A stretch of DNA of 64,000 nt from an uncultured Oscillospiraceae bacterium (GTDB taxonomy: Bacteria; Bacillota; Clostridia; Oscillospirales; Acutalibacteraceae), in assembly GCA_900543395.1 (NCBI GenBank), contig UQQT01000003.1, positions 1-64,000 of the forward strand, given 5' to 3'. A program made the translations under genes and the position numbers. The number at the start of each line of letters is the position of its first letter. Position 1 is the stretch's first letter. The notes beneath the pieces were generated by a model. That model searched no databases, was not told the DNA's origin, and was given only the letters and a program-made list of their open reading frames with translations. Shown here piece by piece: positions 8,762-16,886 of the stretch.

Positions 8762-8790
8762 TTTACAAATAATGATAATTGTGATAAAAT
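8762..8790 (+). promoter_or_regulatory. promoter for the trmN6-like/rsmI operon
   Basis: TTTACA (8762-8767), 17-base spacer with an extended TGTGA before the -10, TAAAAT (8785-8790). ATG of the first gene follows 30 bases later. Confidence 0.7.
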
Positions 8791-8820
8791 AATCGACAGA
8801 ATTATTATTACGGTGAATTT

Positions 8821-9567
8821 ATGAATGAGAGCGAACACATTGAATATCTCGGCTCGGGAGTAAAGCTTATCGTTTCAGAGTCTCACACGTTCGGAACGGA
8901 CGCGCTTCTGCTCGCCGATTTTACGTCCCCGAAACGAAAAGACATCGCGTGCGATTTCGGCACAGGGTGCGGAATCATCCCGTTTTACTGGCTTCGGGAG
9001 AATATGGGGCGGAAAATATACGCCGTTGAAATTCAGAAAAACGGATTCGAAATTTTAAAAAGAAGCGTCGAATTGAACGGCGCCGGCGAAAAAATCATAC
9101 CCTTGAACACGGATTTAAGGGAGCTTAAGAATGCCGATTACGCGGGATGTTTCGACGTTATATCGATGAATCCGCCGTACACGCCCGACGGCGCGGGGAT
9201 AAAGAGCAGTTCGGATTCCGCAAAAATTGCAAGGCACGAAACGATATGCTCGCTCGGTGAAATCTGTCTGACGGCTTCGAGGCTTTTAAAATTCGGAGGC
9301 AGGCTGTGTATGTGTCTGAGACCGGAGAGGCTGTGCGAGCTTATGACCGCGATGAAGAATGCGGGAATCGAGCCTAAACGCATGAGACTTGTTTCGCAGT
9401 CGGTCGGCAAGGCTCCGTGGCTCGTTCTCTTAGAGGGCAAGCGGGGCAGAAATCCGGGTCTTACGGTTGAAAAAGAATTGTATATAGAAGAAAACGGCTC
9501 CGACTCGGAGGATATGAGGCGAATTATAGGCTCTTACAGGGAGAACGGTGACAATGGATTCTGTTGA
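8821..9567 (+). CDS. tRNA1(Val) adenine-N6 methyltransferase-like (TrmN6/YabB family)
   Basis: 248-residue class I SAM-dependent methyltransferase. The SAM-binding Gly-rich motif CDFGTGCGIIP is near residue 47 and the amino-methyltransferase motif NPPY is at residues 117-120. Family members methylate N6 of A37 in tRNA1-Val. In Firmicutes this gene commonly sits directly upstream of rsmI, as here. The RBS is weak (ACGGTGAA). The last 14 bases overlap the next small gene. Confidence 0.85.
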   Translation: MNESEHIEYLGSGVKLIVSESHTFGTDALLLADFTSPKRKDIACDFGTGCGIIPFYWLRENMGRKIYAVEIQKNGFEILKRSVELNGAGEKIIPLNTDLRELKNADYAGCFDVISMNPPYTPDGAGIKSSSDSAKIARHETICSLGEICLTASRLLKFGGRLCMCLRPERLCELMTAMKNAGIEPKRMRLVSQSVGKAPWLVLLEGKRGRNPGLTVEKELYIEENGSDSEDMRRIIGSYRENGDNGFC

Positions 9568-9868
9568 CAATGTAATATACATATGGCTCTTTCTAATGAT
9601 TTTTGTAGTTATAAGCCTGTTCAGACGCAGCATTATAAGAAAAGTCATTTCAAAAAGGAAAAATACCGAAAGGAAAAATATTATGAACGAGATTCTCAAT
9701 TCATGCATAGGAAAAATGTGCGATATTTATATTTACGGCGAATTGGGAACGGGCGCAAAAATAGTGTCCGTATCCGACGGCTGGGTCGAGGTTGAAAAGA
9801 AAAACGGCAAGCGCGATTTGATAAATATAGACTATATAAGCCGTATAAGCGTTAAGGAAAAGGGTTAA
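9554..9868 (+). CDS. small membrane-anchored protein, unknown function
   Basis: 104 residues from ATG 9554: one N-terminal membrane helix (about residues 7-22), a basic linker rich in Arg and Lys, then a compact domain beginning MNEILNSCIGK with alternating hydrophobic residues and a WVEVEKKNGKRDLINIDYISRI segment that resembles the small beta-barrel (LSm-like) fold of short Firmicute proteins. An internal ATG at 9683 with AAGGAAAAA upstream could make the soluble domain alone (61 residues). It sits between two RNA methyltransferase genes. Function not known. Confidence 0.6.
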   Translation: MDSVDNVIYIWLFLMIFVVISLFRRSIIRKVISKRKNTERKNIMNEILNSCIGKMCDIYIYGELGTGAKIVSVSDGWVEVEKKNGKRDLINIDYISRISVKEKG

Positions 9869-9871
9869 AAA

Positions 9872-10699
9872 ATGGCGGGAACTTTATTTGTTGTCGGGAC
9901 TCCTATAGGGAACCTCGGCGATATGTCGCCGCGCGCCGTACAAGCTATGGCACAGTGCGATTTTATTGCCGCGGAGGACACAAGAGTAACGCTTAAGCTT
10001 TTAAATCATTTCGATATAAAAAAGCCCATGGTCAGCTACTATGAGCATAACCGCACGCAGAAGGGAAGCCTTATATTAGACCGCATTATCTCGGGTGAAA
10101 ACTGCGTTCTTGTAACTGACGCCGGGATGCCGGCGATATCCGATCCCGGGATTGACCTTGTTGATTTATGCCATGAGGCGGGCGTCAGCGTTGTCAGCGT
10201 ACCGGGACCGTCGGCGATTGTCACGGCGGCGGCGATAAGCGGACTCGACGTATCGAGGTTTTCGTTCGAGGGATTTCTCTCCGTCAACAAGCCCAAGCGC
10301 AGGGCGCATCTTGCCGAGCTCGTCACCGAACGCAAGACAATGATTTTCTACGAGGCACCGCACAAGCTTGCCGCCTCGCTTAACGATTTATATGAAACTC
10401 TCGGTGACAGGCGTATCGCGATTATAAAAGAGCTTACGAAAATTCACGAAAGCGTCGAACGTACGACTCTTAAAGAGGCCGCGGGAAAATATGACGGCAT
10501 GAAATTAAAGGGCGAATATGTCATTATAATAGAGGCGAAAAAGGACGAAAATGAAAGCGAAGATATTGACGGAATCGCACTCGCTAAGAAATTCGTCGCC
10601 TCGGGAATGAAGATGAACGACGCGGCAAAGCTTGCCGCGCAGGAATCCGGAATGAAAAAGGGCGATATCTATAAAGCCCTGACGGAGGATAAATTATGA
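9872..10699 (+). CDS. rsmI: 16S rRNA (cytidine1402-2'-O)-methyltransferase
   Basis: 275-residue RsmI. It starts with the tetrapyrrole-methylase-fold motif LFVVGTPIGNLGDMSPRA and continues with AAEDTRVT, SYYEHN, VSDPG-like AISDPGIDLV, VPGPSA and FEGFL, all family signatures. The protein 2'-O-methylates C1402 in the ribosomal P site, working with RsmH. The C-terminal tail is a small helical domain (about residues 232-275). ATG 9872 lies four bases after the preceding stop; its stop overlaps the next start in ATGA. Confidence 0.95.
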   Translation: MAGTLFVVGTPIGNLGDMSPRAVQAMAQCDFIAAEDTRVTLKLLNHFDIKKPMVSYYEHNRTQKGSLILDRIISGENCVLVTDAGMPAISDPGIDLVDLCHEAGVSVVSVPGPSAIVTAAAISGLDVSRFSFEGFLSVNKPKRRAHLAELVTERKTMIFYEAPHKLAASLNDLYETLGDRRIAIIKELTKIHESVERTTLKEAAGKYDGMKLKGEYVIIIEAKKDENESEDIDGIALAKKFVASGMKMNDAAKLAAQESGMKKGDIYKALTEDKL

Positions 10700-11319
10700 T
10701 TGATAATTTAAAGGAATTCTGGTATCTGTGGCTTATCGCAGCCTTATTGCTCGTTATCGCCGTATTTGCGATGAAAAAGGCGTCCGCCGCCGTAAAAAAG
10801 CACAATGAGACAATGAGAAGCCGTGACGAGGAATTAAAAAGACTTAAATATTTAGTCGATAACTATTCGTCCGTCACGCCCGAATCCGCTCAAAAAGCCG
10901 ACCCATGCGAGCTTATCGACGGCATGACTGCCGTTTTGCAGAGAAAACTTGAAAAAAGCGGGGATTTCAACGGCGAATTTGAATCGGCTTCGGTTCTCGA
11001 AAAGAAAATGTACGCGTGTCACTACTTTTTCGAGGACGTAAAGGACGGCAAGCTCTCCGACTGGTGCAGAAACAACGGCGAACCGCTTATTTCTCTTACA
11101 TTTGAACTCATTTCCGATATCGGCGAGAATAAGCTTTTGTCCGTGATGAAAAAAATGTACCCGATGTTTGATAAAAACGACGATGTAACGTCATACGACG
11201 AGTCGAGAATTAAAGAACTCGATTCCGATTTTTCGAAGATTTACTCAAAGGAAAGAATCGCCGGAGAGGTCAGGGATTCCGTTGTTTCGTCGCTTTCTGA
11301 AAAAATTGAATTAAATTAA
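10696..11319 (+). CDS. membrane-anchored coiled-coil protein, unknown function
   Basis: 207 residues: N-terminal membrane helix (about residues 7-25), a charged coiled-coil-like stretch to about residue 50, then a soluble domain of mixed helices with aromatic-rich KKMYACHYFFEDVKDGKLSDW around residue 100. No motif I recognise. It is ATGA-coupled to rsmI and is the last gene before a strong promoter for infC. Similar in layout to small envelope-tethered proteins of unknown role. Confidence 0.7.
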   Translation: MIDNLKEFWYLWLIAALLLVIAVFAMKKASAAVKKHNETMRSRDEELKRLKYLVDNYSSVTPESAQKADPCELIDGMTAVLQRKLEKSGDFNGEFESASVLEKKMYACHYFFEDVKDGKLSDWCRNNGEPLISLTFELISDIGENKLLSVMKKMYPMFDKNDDVTSYDESRIKELDSDFSKIYSKERIAGEVRDSVVSSLSEKIELN

Positions 11320-11327
11320 AAAAACTA

Positions 11328-11356
11328 TTGACAAACGCATACTTTACTGTTAAAAT
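11328..11356 (+). promoter_or_regulatory. strong promoter for infC-rpmI-rplT
   Basis: Consensus TTGACA (11328-11333), 17-base spacer, TAAAAT (11351-11356). It starts nine bases after the stop of the previous gene and drives a leader of about 150 bases. Confidence 0.85.
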
Positions 11357-11362
11357 ATATTG

Positions 11363-11498
11363 CGAAAACAAAGCAGACGGCATAGGCTAATCTCACCTCG
11401 CGGATTTTTATGCGCAGGTCAATACTTAAAGTTTTTTAACTTTTGTATTTATGAGTGCGGCAGTGCGTCTGTCCGCGCTTTTTGTTTCTATTTATTTC
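11363..11498 (+). ncRNA. infC leader, putative L20-type autoregulatory attenuator
   Basis: A leader of about 150 bases between promoter and infC. It contains a terminator-like stem AGTGCGG/CCGCGCT (11454-11460 and 11473-11479) followed by TTTTT. The terminator loop holds CGTCTG (11466-11471), which can pair with CAGACG (11374-11379) near the 5' end, an arrangement that could switch or form a pseudoknot. A small AAAGTTTTTTAACTTT hairpin lies between. In Firmicutes the same operon is controlled by an L20-binding leader that causes premature termination; the position fits, but I matched it by layout, not by an RNA family model. Confidence 0.6.
11454..11483 (+). terminator. attenuator terminator in the infC leader
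   Basis: Seven-pair stem AGTGCGG/CCGCGCT (one T-G wobble) with a 12-base loop and a run of five T residues, 30 bases before the infC start. It lies between promoter and gene, so it must be read through or prevented for expression. Confidence 0.7.
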
Positions 11499-11512
11499 GG
11501 AGGTGTTTGACC

Positions 11513-12031
11513 ATCGCTACTAAGGAAATGCAGATAAACGAAGAGATCAGAGAGAGAGAGATAAGAGTCGTTACCGACGACGGAGAACAGTTAGGTATAA
11601 TGTCCTCGGCCGACGCGCTCAAAATCGCAGGACAGAAGAATCTTGATCTGGTAATGATTGCTCCCCAGGCTAAACCGCCCGTATGCAAGATAATGGATTA
11701 CGGCAAGTATAAGTTTGAACAGCAGAAACGCGAAAAGGAAGCCAAGAAGAATCAGAGCCGGATTGACATTAAAGAGGTTCAGCTTTCGCTCAACATTGAT
11801 ACGCATGACCTTGAAACCAAAGTCAACCATGCCAACAGATTCCTTAAGCAGGGCAATAAGGTCAAGGTTTCTATCCGCTTCAGAGGCCGTGAAATGGCTC
11901 ACCCGGAGAGAGGTCTTGAAATAATGCAGGAATTTGCAGATAAATGCACGGAACTCGGAGTTATCGAGAAGCCCGCTAAGTTAGAGGGCAGAATGATGCT
12001 TATGTTCCTTGCGGCGAAACCTTCAAAGTAA
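11513..12031 (+). CDS. infC: translation initiation factor IF-3, probable AUC start
   Basis: 172 residues: N-terminal domain beginning ATKEMQINEEIREREIRV, a Lys-rich helix linker (YKFEQQKREKEAKKNQ) and the C-terminal domain ending MMLMFLAAKPSK. IF-3 binds the 30S subunit and rejects poor start codons. No ATG lies at the expected N-terminus. ATC 11513 is nine bases after GGAGG (11499-11503), the ideal distance, while an in-frame TTG at 11507 is only three bases away. Rare AUU/AUC/AUA starts are a known hallmark of infC that allows IF-3 to repress its own translation. The first in-frame ATG is 11528. Confidence 0.93.
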   Translation: MATKEMQINEEIREREIRVVTDDGEQLGIMSSADALKIAGQKNLDLVMIAPQAKPPVCKIMDYGKYKFEQQKREKEAKKNQSRIDIKEVQLSLNIDTHDLETKVNHANRFLKQGNKVKVSIRFRGREMAHPERGLEIMQEFADKCTELGVIEKPAKLEGRMMLMFLAAKPSK

Positions 12032-12077
12032 GATTTCGTTTTTATTACACGGTATTAAATAACAGGAGGAAAATATC

Positions 12078-12275
12078 ATGCCTAAAATTAAAACAAACAG
12101 CGGCGCAAAGAAGCGTTTTAAGCTTTCAAAGAACGGTAAGCCCATCCGCGCTCATGCTTACAAGTCCCACATTCTTAACAAGAAGAGCACCAAGAGAAAG
12201 AGAAATCTCCGCAAGACTGCCGTTGCAGACAAAACCAACGTTAAGCAGATCAAGAAGCTTATTCCCTACAAATAA
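12078..12275 (+). CDS. rpmI: 50S ribosomal protein L35
   Basis: 65-residue highly basic protein with the family signature KIKTNSGAKKRFKLSKNGK and HILNKKSTKRKRNLRK. Full length. AGGAGGAAAATATC precedes ATG 12078. Second gene of the conserved infC-rpmI-rplT operon. Confidence 0.97.
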   Translation: MPKIKTNSGAKKRFKLSKNGKPIRAHAYKSHILNKKSTKRKRNLRKTAVADKTNVKQIKKLIPYK

Positions 12276-12313
12276 TTATCTATTTTTCGACTTAATTCAG
12301 GAGGTTACTTACA

Positions 12314-12670
12314 ATGGCACGTATTAAAGGCGCTATAATGACTCGTAAGAGAAGAAATAAAGTATTAAAGCTTGCTAAGGGCTACTACGGCTCAAAGAGC
12401 AGACTTTTCAAGACCGCTAAGCAGGCGGTTATGAAGTCCGGCAACTACGCTTATGTCGGCAGAAAGCAGAAGAAGAGAGATTTCAGACGTCTTTGGATCT
12501 CGAGAATTTCCGCGGCTTGCAAGCTCAACGGAATGAATTACTCTACTTTCATGAACGGTCTTAAAAAGGCGGGCGTTACCCTTAACAGAAAGATGCTTTC
12601 CGAGATCGCAATTGCCGATCCCGCGGCGTTTACCGCTCTTACCGAAACCGCAAAAGCCGCTCTCAAGTAA
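12314..12670 (+). CDS. rplT: 50S ribosomal protein L20
   Basis: 118-residue basic protein starting MARIKGAIMTRKRRNKVLKLAKGYYG, with YAYVGRKQKKRDFRRLWI in the middle. It binds 23S rRNA early in 50S assembly and in Firmicutes also represses this operon through the leader. Strong RBS CAGGAGG upstream. Followed by a perfect terminator. Confidence 0.97.
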   Translation: MARIKGAIMTRKRRNKVLKLAKGYYGSKSRLFKTAKQAVMKSGNYAYVGRKQKKRDFRRLWISRISAACKLNGMNYSTFMNGLKKAGVTLNRKMLSEIAIADPAAFTALTETAKAALK

Positions 12671-12687
12671 TTATTTTTAACATTTCG

Positions 12688-12721
12688 GGACTGTCGCAAA
12701 GCGCTGACAGTCCTTGTTTTT
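12688..12721 (+). terminator. terminator of infC-rpmI-rplT
   Basis: Perfect 8-bp stem GGACTGTC/GACAGTCC with a 10-base loop, followed by TTGTTTTT. It ends only about 10 bases before the ATG of the next gene. Confidence 0.9.
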
Positions 12722-12730
12722 CTAATTAAT

Positions 12731-13516
12731 ATGGATACTATAACAAGCAGAAACAATCCTAAAATCAAATACTTTGCAAAGCTTACGGCAGACTCTTCTT
12801 TCAGAAAAAGCGAAGGGCTTTTTACCCTCGAGGGGCAGAGACTCTGCTGCGACGCGTCAATGCACGGGATATGTATTACCGACGCGTTTATTACCGAACA
12901 CGCAATGAAAAAATACGGGGAAAGTCTCGGCGTTTTGATTGAAAATTCGGAGCATGTTTTTATTATAACGGACGAAGTATGCTCCCGTTTGTCCGATACA
13001 AAAACTTCACAGGGTGTATTTTGTATATGCAAAACACTTGACAAACGGCATAATATAGATAAAATAAATTATAATGGTATGTATATCGCTCTTGAAAACC
13101 TGCAAACGCCGTCGAATCTCGGTGCGGCTGCAAGAACGGCGGAGGCTCTCGGTCTGGACGGCATGATTGTAAGCGGAGGATGCGACATATATAATCCTAA
13201 GGCTCAGCGTGCCGCCATGGGTTCATTGCTGAGACTGAACATTATCGAAACCGATTCGCCGGCAGAGTTTTTAACAGAGTGCTCCGCGCATTGTATGAAA
13301 ACATATGCGGCCGTTCCCGATTCGTCGGCAATGCCGATTACCGAAATTGACCGTACGTCCGGCGTTATATGCGTTGTCGGAAACGAGGGAAACGGACTGT
13401 CGGACGAGGTTATAAACGCATGTCTTAATAAGGTTACCATACCGATGAAAGGCAGAGCAGAGTCGCTTAACGCCGCTTCCGCCGCCGCAGTTATTATGTG
13501 GGAGATGGTCAGATGA
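12731..13516 (+). CDS. SpoU/TrmH-family RNA 2'-O-methyltransferase
   Basis: 261 residues. The start ITSRNNPKIKYFAKL followed by GLFTLEGQRL is the substrate-binding domain of 23S rRNA 2'-O-methyltransferases. The C-terminal SPOUT knot shows ALENLQTPSNLGAAARTAEALG, a VVGNEGNGLS motif and IPMKGRAESLNAASAAAV, the three SpoU motifs. The protein likely methylates a ribose in 23S rRNA; the exact site is not predictable. No Shine-Dalgarno is visible before ATG 12731, and the upstream terminator ends 10 bases away. Overlaps dprA in ATGA. Confidence 0.9.
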   Translation: MDTITSRNNPKIKYFAKLTADSSFRKSEGLFTLEGQRLCCDASMHGICITDAFITEHAMKKYGESLGVLIENSEHVFIITDEVCSRLSDTKTSQGVFCICKTLDKRHNIDKINYNGMYIALENLQTPSNLGAAARTAEALGLDGMIVSGGCDIYNPKAQRAAMGSLLRLNIIETDSPAEFLTECSAHCMKTYAAVPDSSAMPITEIDRTSGVICVVGNEGNGLSDEVINACLNKVTIPMKGRAESLNAASAAAVIMWEMVR

Positions 13517-14742
13517 GTTGTCCCGTAGAATACTGGATATGGCTTCAGCAAACGCTCGGAGCCGGCTTTTTCGCAGACGAACTCGTGTCTTATTTTATCG
13601 ACGCGCGGGGCGTGTACGAAGCGGGAGAGGATGCGTGGATATCCTCCGGGACGATTTCTCCGAGAAATTTTCAAAAGCTTTCGACTCTAAGCCCGTCGCA
13701 GTCCTACGACATTATGAATGCATGCGAAAAGAACGGATGGCATATAATACCGTACGACTCGCCGTTTTATCCCAAAAGACTTCGGCGCATTAATTCCTTC
13801 CCGCTCGTTCTCTATGTCTGGGGTGACGTAAACGCACTTGACAGCGAATTGAGCATAGGCATGGTCGGTACGAGGAATTGTTCGGACTACGGACTCAATA
13901 TAGCGCGTTCATTGTCGGGCGGGCTTGCAAAAGCGGGATTCACCGTCATCAGCGGCGGCGCGGTCGGAGTCGACAGAGCGTGCCATGAAGGAGCTATGAA
14001 TTCGAACGGCAAAACCATTGCGTTTCTCGGCTGCGGACTCGGGTGCGAATACCTTAAATCCAATGAAAATATGAGAAAAAGAATCTCCGAAAACGGTGCG
14101 GTCGTCAGCGAATTTCCTCCCTTTACGCCCGCTTCGCGTATAACTTTTCCGATAAGGAACAGACTTATTTCGGGAATGTCTCTCGGCACGGTCGTTATCG
14201 AGGCTAAGGAGAAAAGCGGGTCGCTTATCACCGCAAGATACTGCCGTGAGCAGGGACGAACTGTTTTTGCGATTCCCGGAGACGTTACGAATTCAAACTT
14301 TTTCGGAACGAATAAGCTCATAAGAGACGGCGCGAAAGCTGTGTTTTCGGCATTTGACATTATAAACGAATTTGCGGATATGTACCCCGAACTTGCGTCT
14401 TCGCTCTCGCCGGACGAACATATTGAACGTATTAAAACCGACGCGTCCGACGGCGGAAAAATGTCCGAAATTCGCATTAATAAGAAAAAAGAACAATCAA
14501 AACAGCTTACATTAAACGACTTCGGCGTTAAAGAAGAGGAGAAACCCAAAGAAGAGGATTTGCCCGAATTCTTAACGACGGAAGCAAAAAAAGTCTACTC
14601 GTATCTCGGGAACGAAGCTGTACATTCCGATATAATAGCTCAAAAATGCGGTATGGACTCCAAAGAAGTTCTCTGCGCGCTTACGGAGCTTGAGCTGTAC
14701 GGGTTGTGCAGTATTCATCCCGGCGGAAGATACTCTAAATAA
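13513..14742 (+). CDS. dprA: DNA-processing protein DprA (Smf)
   Basis: 409 residues. The Rossmann-like DprA core shows the single-strand DNA binding pattern SGGAVGVDRACHEGAM, AFLGCGLG, SEFPP and GMSLGTVVIEAKEKSGSLITARYCREQGRTVFAIPG; the C-terminus ends in a winged-helix (DML1-like) domain, residues about 345-409. DprA protects incoming ssDNA and loads RecA in natural transformation. ATG 13513 overlaps the previous stop. The dprA-topA-trmFO order is common in Firmicutes. Confidence 0.95.
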   Translation: MSCPVEYWIWLQQTLGAGFFADELVSYFIDARGVYEAGEDAWISSGTISPRNFQKLSTLSPSQSYDIMNACEKNGWHIIPYDSPFYPKRLRRINSFPLVLYVWGDVNALDSELSIGMVGTRNCSDYGLNIARSLSGGLAKAGFTVISGGAVGVDRACHEGAMNSNGKTIAFLGCGLGCEYLKSNENMRKRISENGAVVSEFPPFTPASRITFPIRNRLISGMSLGTVVIEAKEKSGSLITARYCREQGRTVFAIPGDVTNSNFFGTNKLIRDGAKAVFSAFDIINEFADMYPELASSLSPDEHIERIKTDASDGGKMSEIRINKKKEQSKQLTLNDFGVKEEEKPKEEDLPEFLTTEAKKVYSYLGNEAVHSDIIAQKCGMDSKEVLCALTELELYGLCSIHPGGRYSK

Positions 14743-14765
14743 ATTAATAACAGGATGGTCAGACT

Positions 14766-16886
14766 ATGTCTAATCTCGTAATTGTCGAGTCGCCTACAAA
14801 GGCGGGTACTATAAAAAAATATCTCGGTCCCGGCTATGAGGTAAAAGCCTCTATGGGTCACGTAAGGGATTTATACGCCGCGAAATTAAGCGTTGACGTA
14901 AAAAACGATTTCGCGCCGAAATATGTTGTAATAAAGGGAAAGGAAAAGCTTGTCAAGGAGCTTCATGAGCTTGCGGACAAGAGCGACGACGTCTTTCTCG
15001 CAACCGACCCCGACCGCGAGGGAGAAGCTATTTCATGGCATCTTGCGACGCTTCTCGATCTTGATTTGAACAAGGTCAAGCGCGTTAAATTTAACGAAAT
15101 AAATAAAACGAGCGTTGAAAACGGGATGAAGCATCCGTCGAAAATCGACATGGATCTTGTAAACGCTCAGCAGGCGAGACGAATTCTCGACAGACTTGTC
15201 GGTTACCGTTTAAGCCCGTTTATTTCGCAGAAAATACGCCGCGGACTCTCCGCGGGACGCGTGCAGAGCGTTGCGGTAAGGCTTATCGTTGACCGCGAGG
15301 ACGAGATCAACGCGTTCGTGCCCGAGGAATACTGGTCGATTACGGCGAAGCTTTCCGCTCCGTCGTCAAGACGTATTTTAAAAGCCAATTTAACCTCCGA
15401 CGAAAACGGCAAGGTTAAAATTATAAATAAAGAGCAGTCGGATGCTTATCTTGATAGGCTCAACGGCGCGGTTTATACCGTTTCTAACGTTAAAAAGGGA
15501 ACGAGGAAGAAATCGCCCATGCCTCCGTTTATAACCTCCACCATGCAGCAGGACGCTTCCCACCGTCTCGGATTTACTTCAAAACGTACGATGAAGGTTG
15601 CGCAGGAGCTTTACGAAGGTATCGACATCCCCGGCTACGGCTCGATCGGTCTTATAACCTACATGAGAACCGACTCGTTAAGAATTTCCGAGGAGTCGAG
15701 AACTGCCGGAAACGAATATATCAAAACGGCTTACGGCGAAAAATATCTCCCCGAAAAGCCGAGATACTTTAAATCAAAAGGCAGAGTCCAGGACGGACAC
15801 GAGGCTATAAGACCGACCGTTCCGGGACTCACCCCGCAGGAGGCAAAAGCTTCGCTGACTTCAGATCAGTATAAGCTTTATAATCTTATTTGGAAGCGTT
15901 TTATAGCGTCTCTGATGTCAAACTGCGTTCAGGACACCGTAAAGGTCGAAATCGAGGCTAAGAAAGACGGCGCGGACGGATTCTGCACATTCTCCGCAAG
16001 CGGATTCTCCGTTAAATTCGACGGATATACCGTTCTTTACAAGAGTGCGGACGACGAGAACGAGGAGAACGAGAGCGTTCTGCCCGACATGAAAAAAGGC
16101 GACGTTTTAAAATTCAAAGAGCTTCTGCCCGAACAGCATTTCACACAGCCTCCCGCAAGATATACGGAAGCTTCGCTTATCAAAACGCTTGAGGAAACGG
16201 GAGTCGGCAGACCGTCGACATACGCCACGATTATTTCTACGATAACGTCTAAGGATTATGTCGTAAGGGATCATAAGCAGTTAAAGCCCACTGAGCTCGG
16301 AACCGCTGCGACGAAGCTTTTAAAAGAGCAGTTCCCGAAGATTATTAATACGAAATTCACCGCAGGCATGGAGTCCGAGCTTGACGAGGTTGAGGCGGGT
16401 CACTGTGATTATATTAAAATGCTCCATGAGTTCTACGATGATTTCGAGGCGACTCTCGCTAAGGCAAAGGAAGCCATGCAGGGCGTTAAAATTAAACTCG
16501 AAGAGGATCAGACCGACGTCGTATGCGAAAAGTGCGGACGCAATATGGTTATAAAGGTCGGCCGATACGGTAAGTTCCTTGCCTGTCCCGGCTATCCCGA
16601 GTGTAAAAACACAAAGCCGTATGTCGAGAAAACAGACGCGAAATGTCCCGTCTGCGGCGGCGATATTATAGGCAAAAAGTCAAAAAAAGGTCATACGTTC
16701 TACGGCTGTTCGAATTATCCCGAATGTAACTTTATGACATGGGATATACCCACTTCCGAAATTTGTCCCAAGTGCGGAAAGTCGCTTTTTAAAGCAAGAG
16801 GCGGAGTGCTTAAGTGTCATAACGAGGGCTGCGGTTACGAGAGCAGAATTTCCAAAAAGAAAAAGGACGAGGACTCCGATGAATGA
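14766..16886 (+). CDS. topA: DNA topoisomerase I (type IA)
   Basis: 706 residues: TOPRIM domain from MSNLVIVESPTKAGTIKKYLG with DPDREGEAISWHL; active-site tyrosine Y299 within TYMRTDSLRIS; VGRPSTYATII in the gate domain. The C-terminus carries three tetra-Cys zinc ribbons (CEKCG..C..C, CPVCGG..C..C, CPKCG..C..C) from residue about 580. It relaxes negative supercoils. The last eight bases overlap trmFO. Confidence 0.97.
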   Translation: MSNLVIVESPTKAGTIKKYLGPGYEVKASMGHVRDLYAAKLSVDVKNDFAPKYVVIKGKEKLVKELHELADKSDDVFLATDPDREGEAISWHLATLLDLDLNKVKRVKFNEINKTSVENGMKHPSKIDMDLVNAQQARRILDRLVGYRLSPFISQKIRRGLSAGRVQSVAVRLIVDREDEINAFVPEEYWSITAKLSAPSSRRILKANLTSDENGKVKIINKEQSDAYLDRLNGAVYTVSNVKKGTRKKSPMPPFITSTMQQDASHRLGFTSKRTMKVAQELYEGIDIPGYGSIGLITYMRTDSLRISEESRTAGNEYIKTAYGEKYLPEKPRYFKSKGRVQDGHEAIRPTVPGLTPQEAKASLTSDQYKLYNLIWKRFIASLMSNCVQDTVKVEIEAKKDGADGFCTFSASGFSVKFDGYTVLYKSADDENEENESVLPDMKKGDVLKFKELLPEQHFTQPPARYTEASLIKTLEETGVGRPSTYATIISTITSKDYVVRDHKQLKPTELGTAATKLLKEQFPKIINTKFTAGMESELDEVEAGHCDYIKMLHEFYDDFEATLAKAKEAMQGVKIKLEEDQTDVVCEKCGRNMVIKVGRYGKFLACPGYPECKNTKPYVEKTDAKCPVCGGDIIGKKSKKGHTFYGCSNYPECNFMTWDIPTSEICPKCGKSLFKARGGVLKCHNEGCGYESRISKKKKDEDSDE

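Noticed and set aside
11360..11512. Long infC frame beginning at an ATG in the leader
   Set aside because: It would cross the attenuator hairpin and has no RBS; IF-3 homology starts near ATKEMQ.
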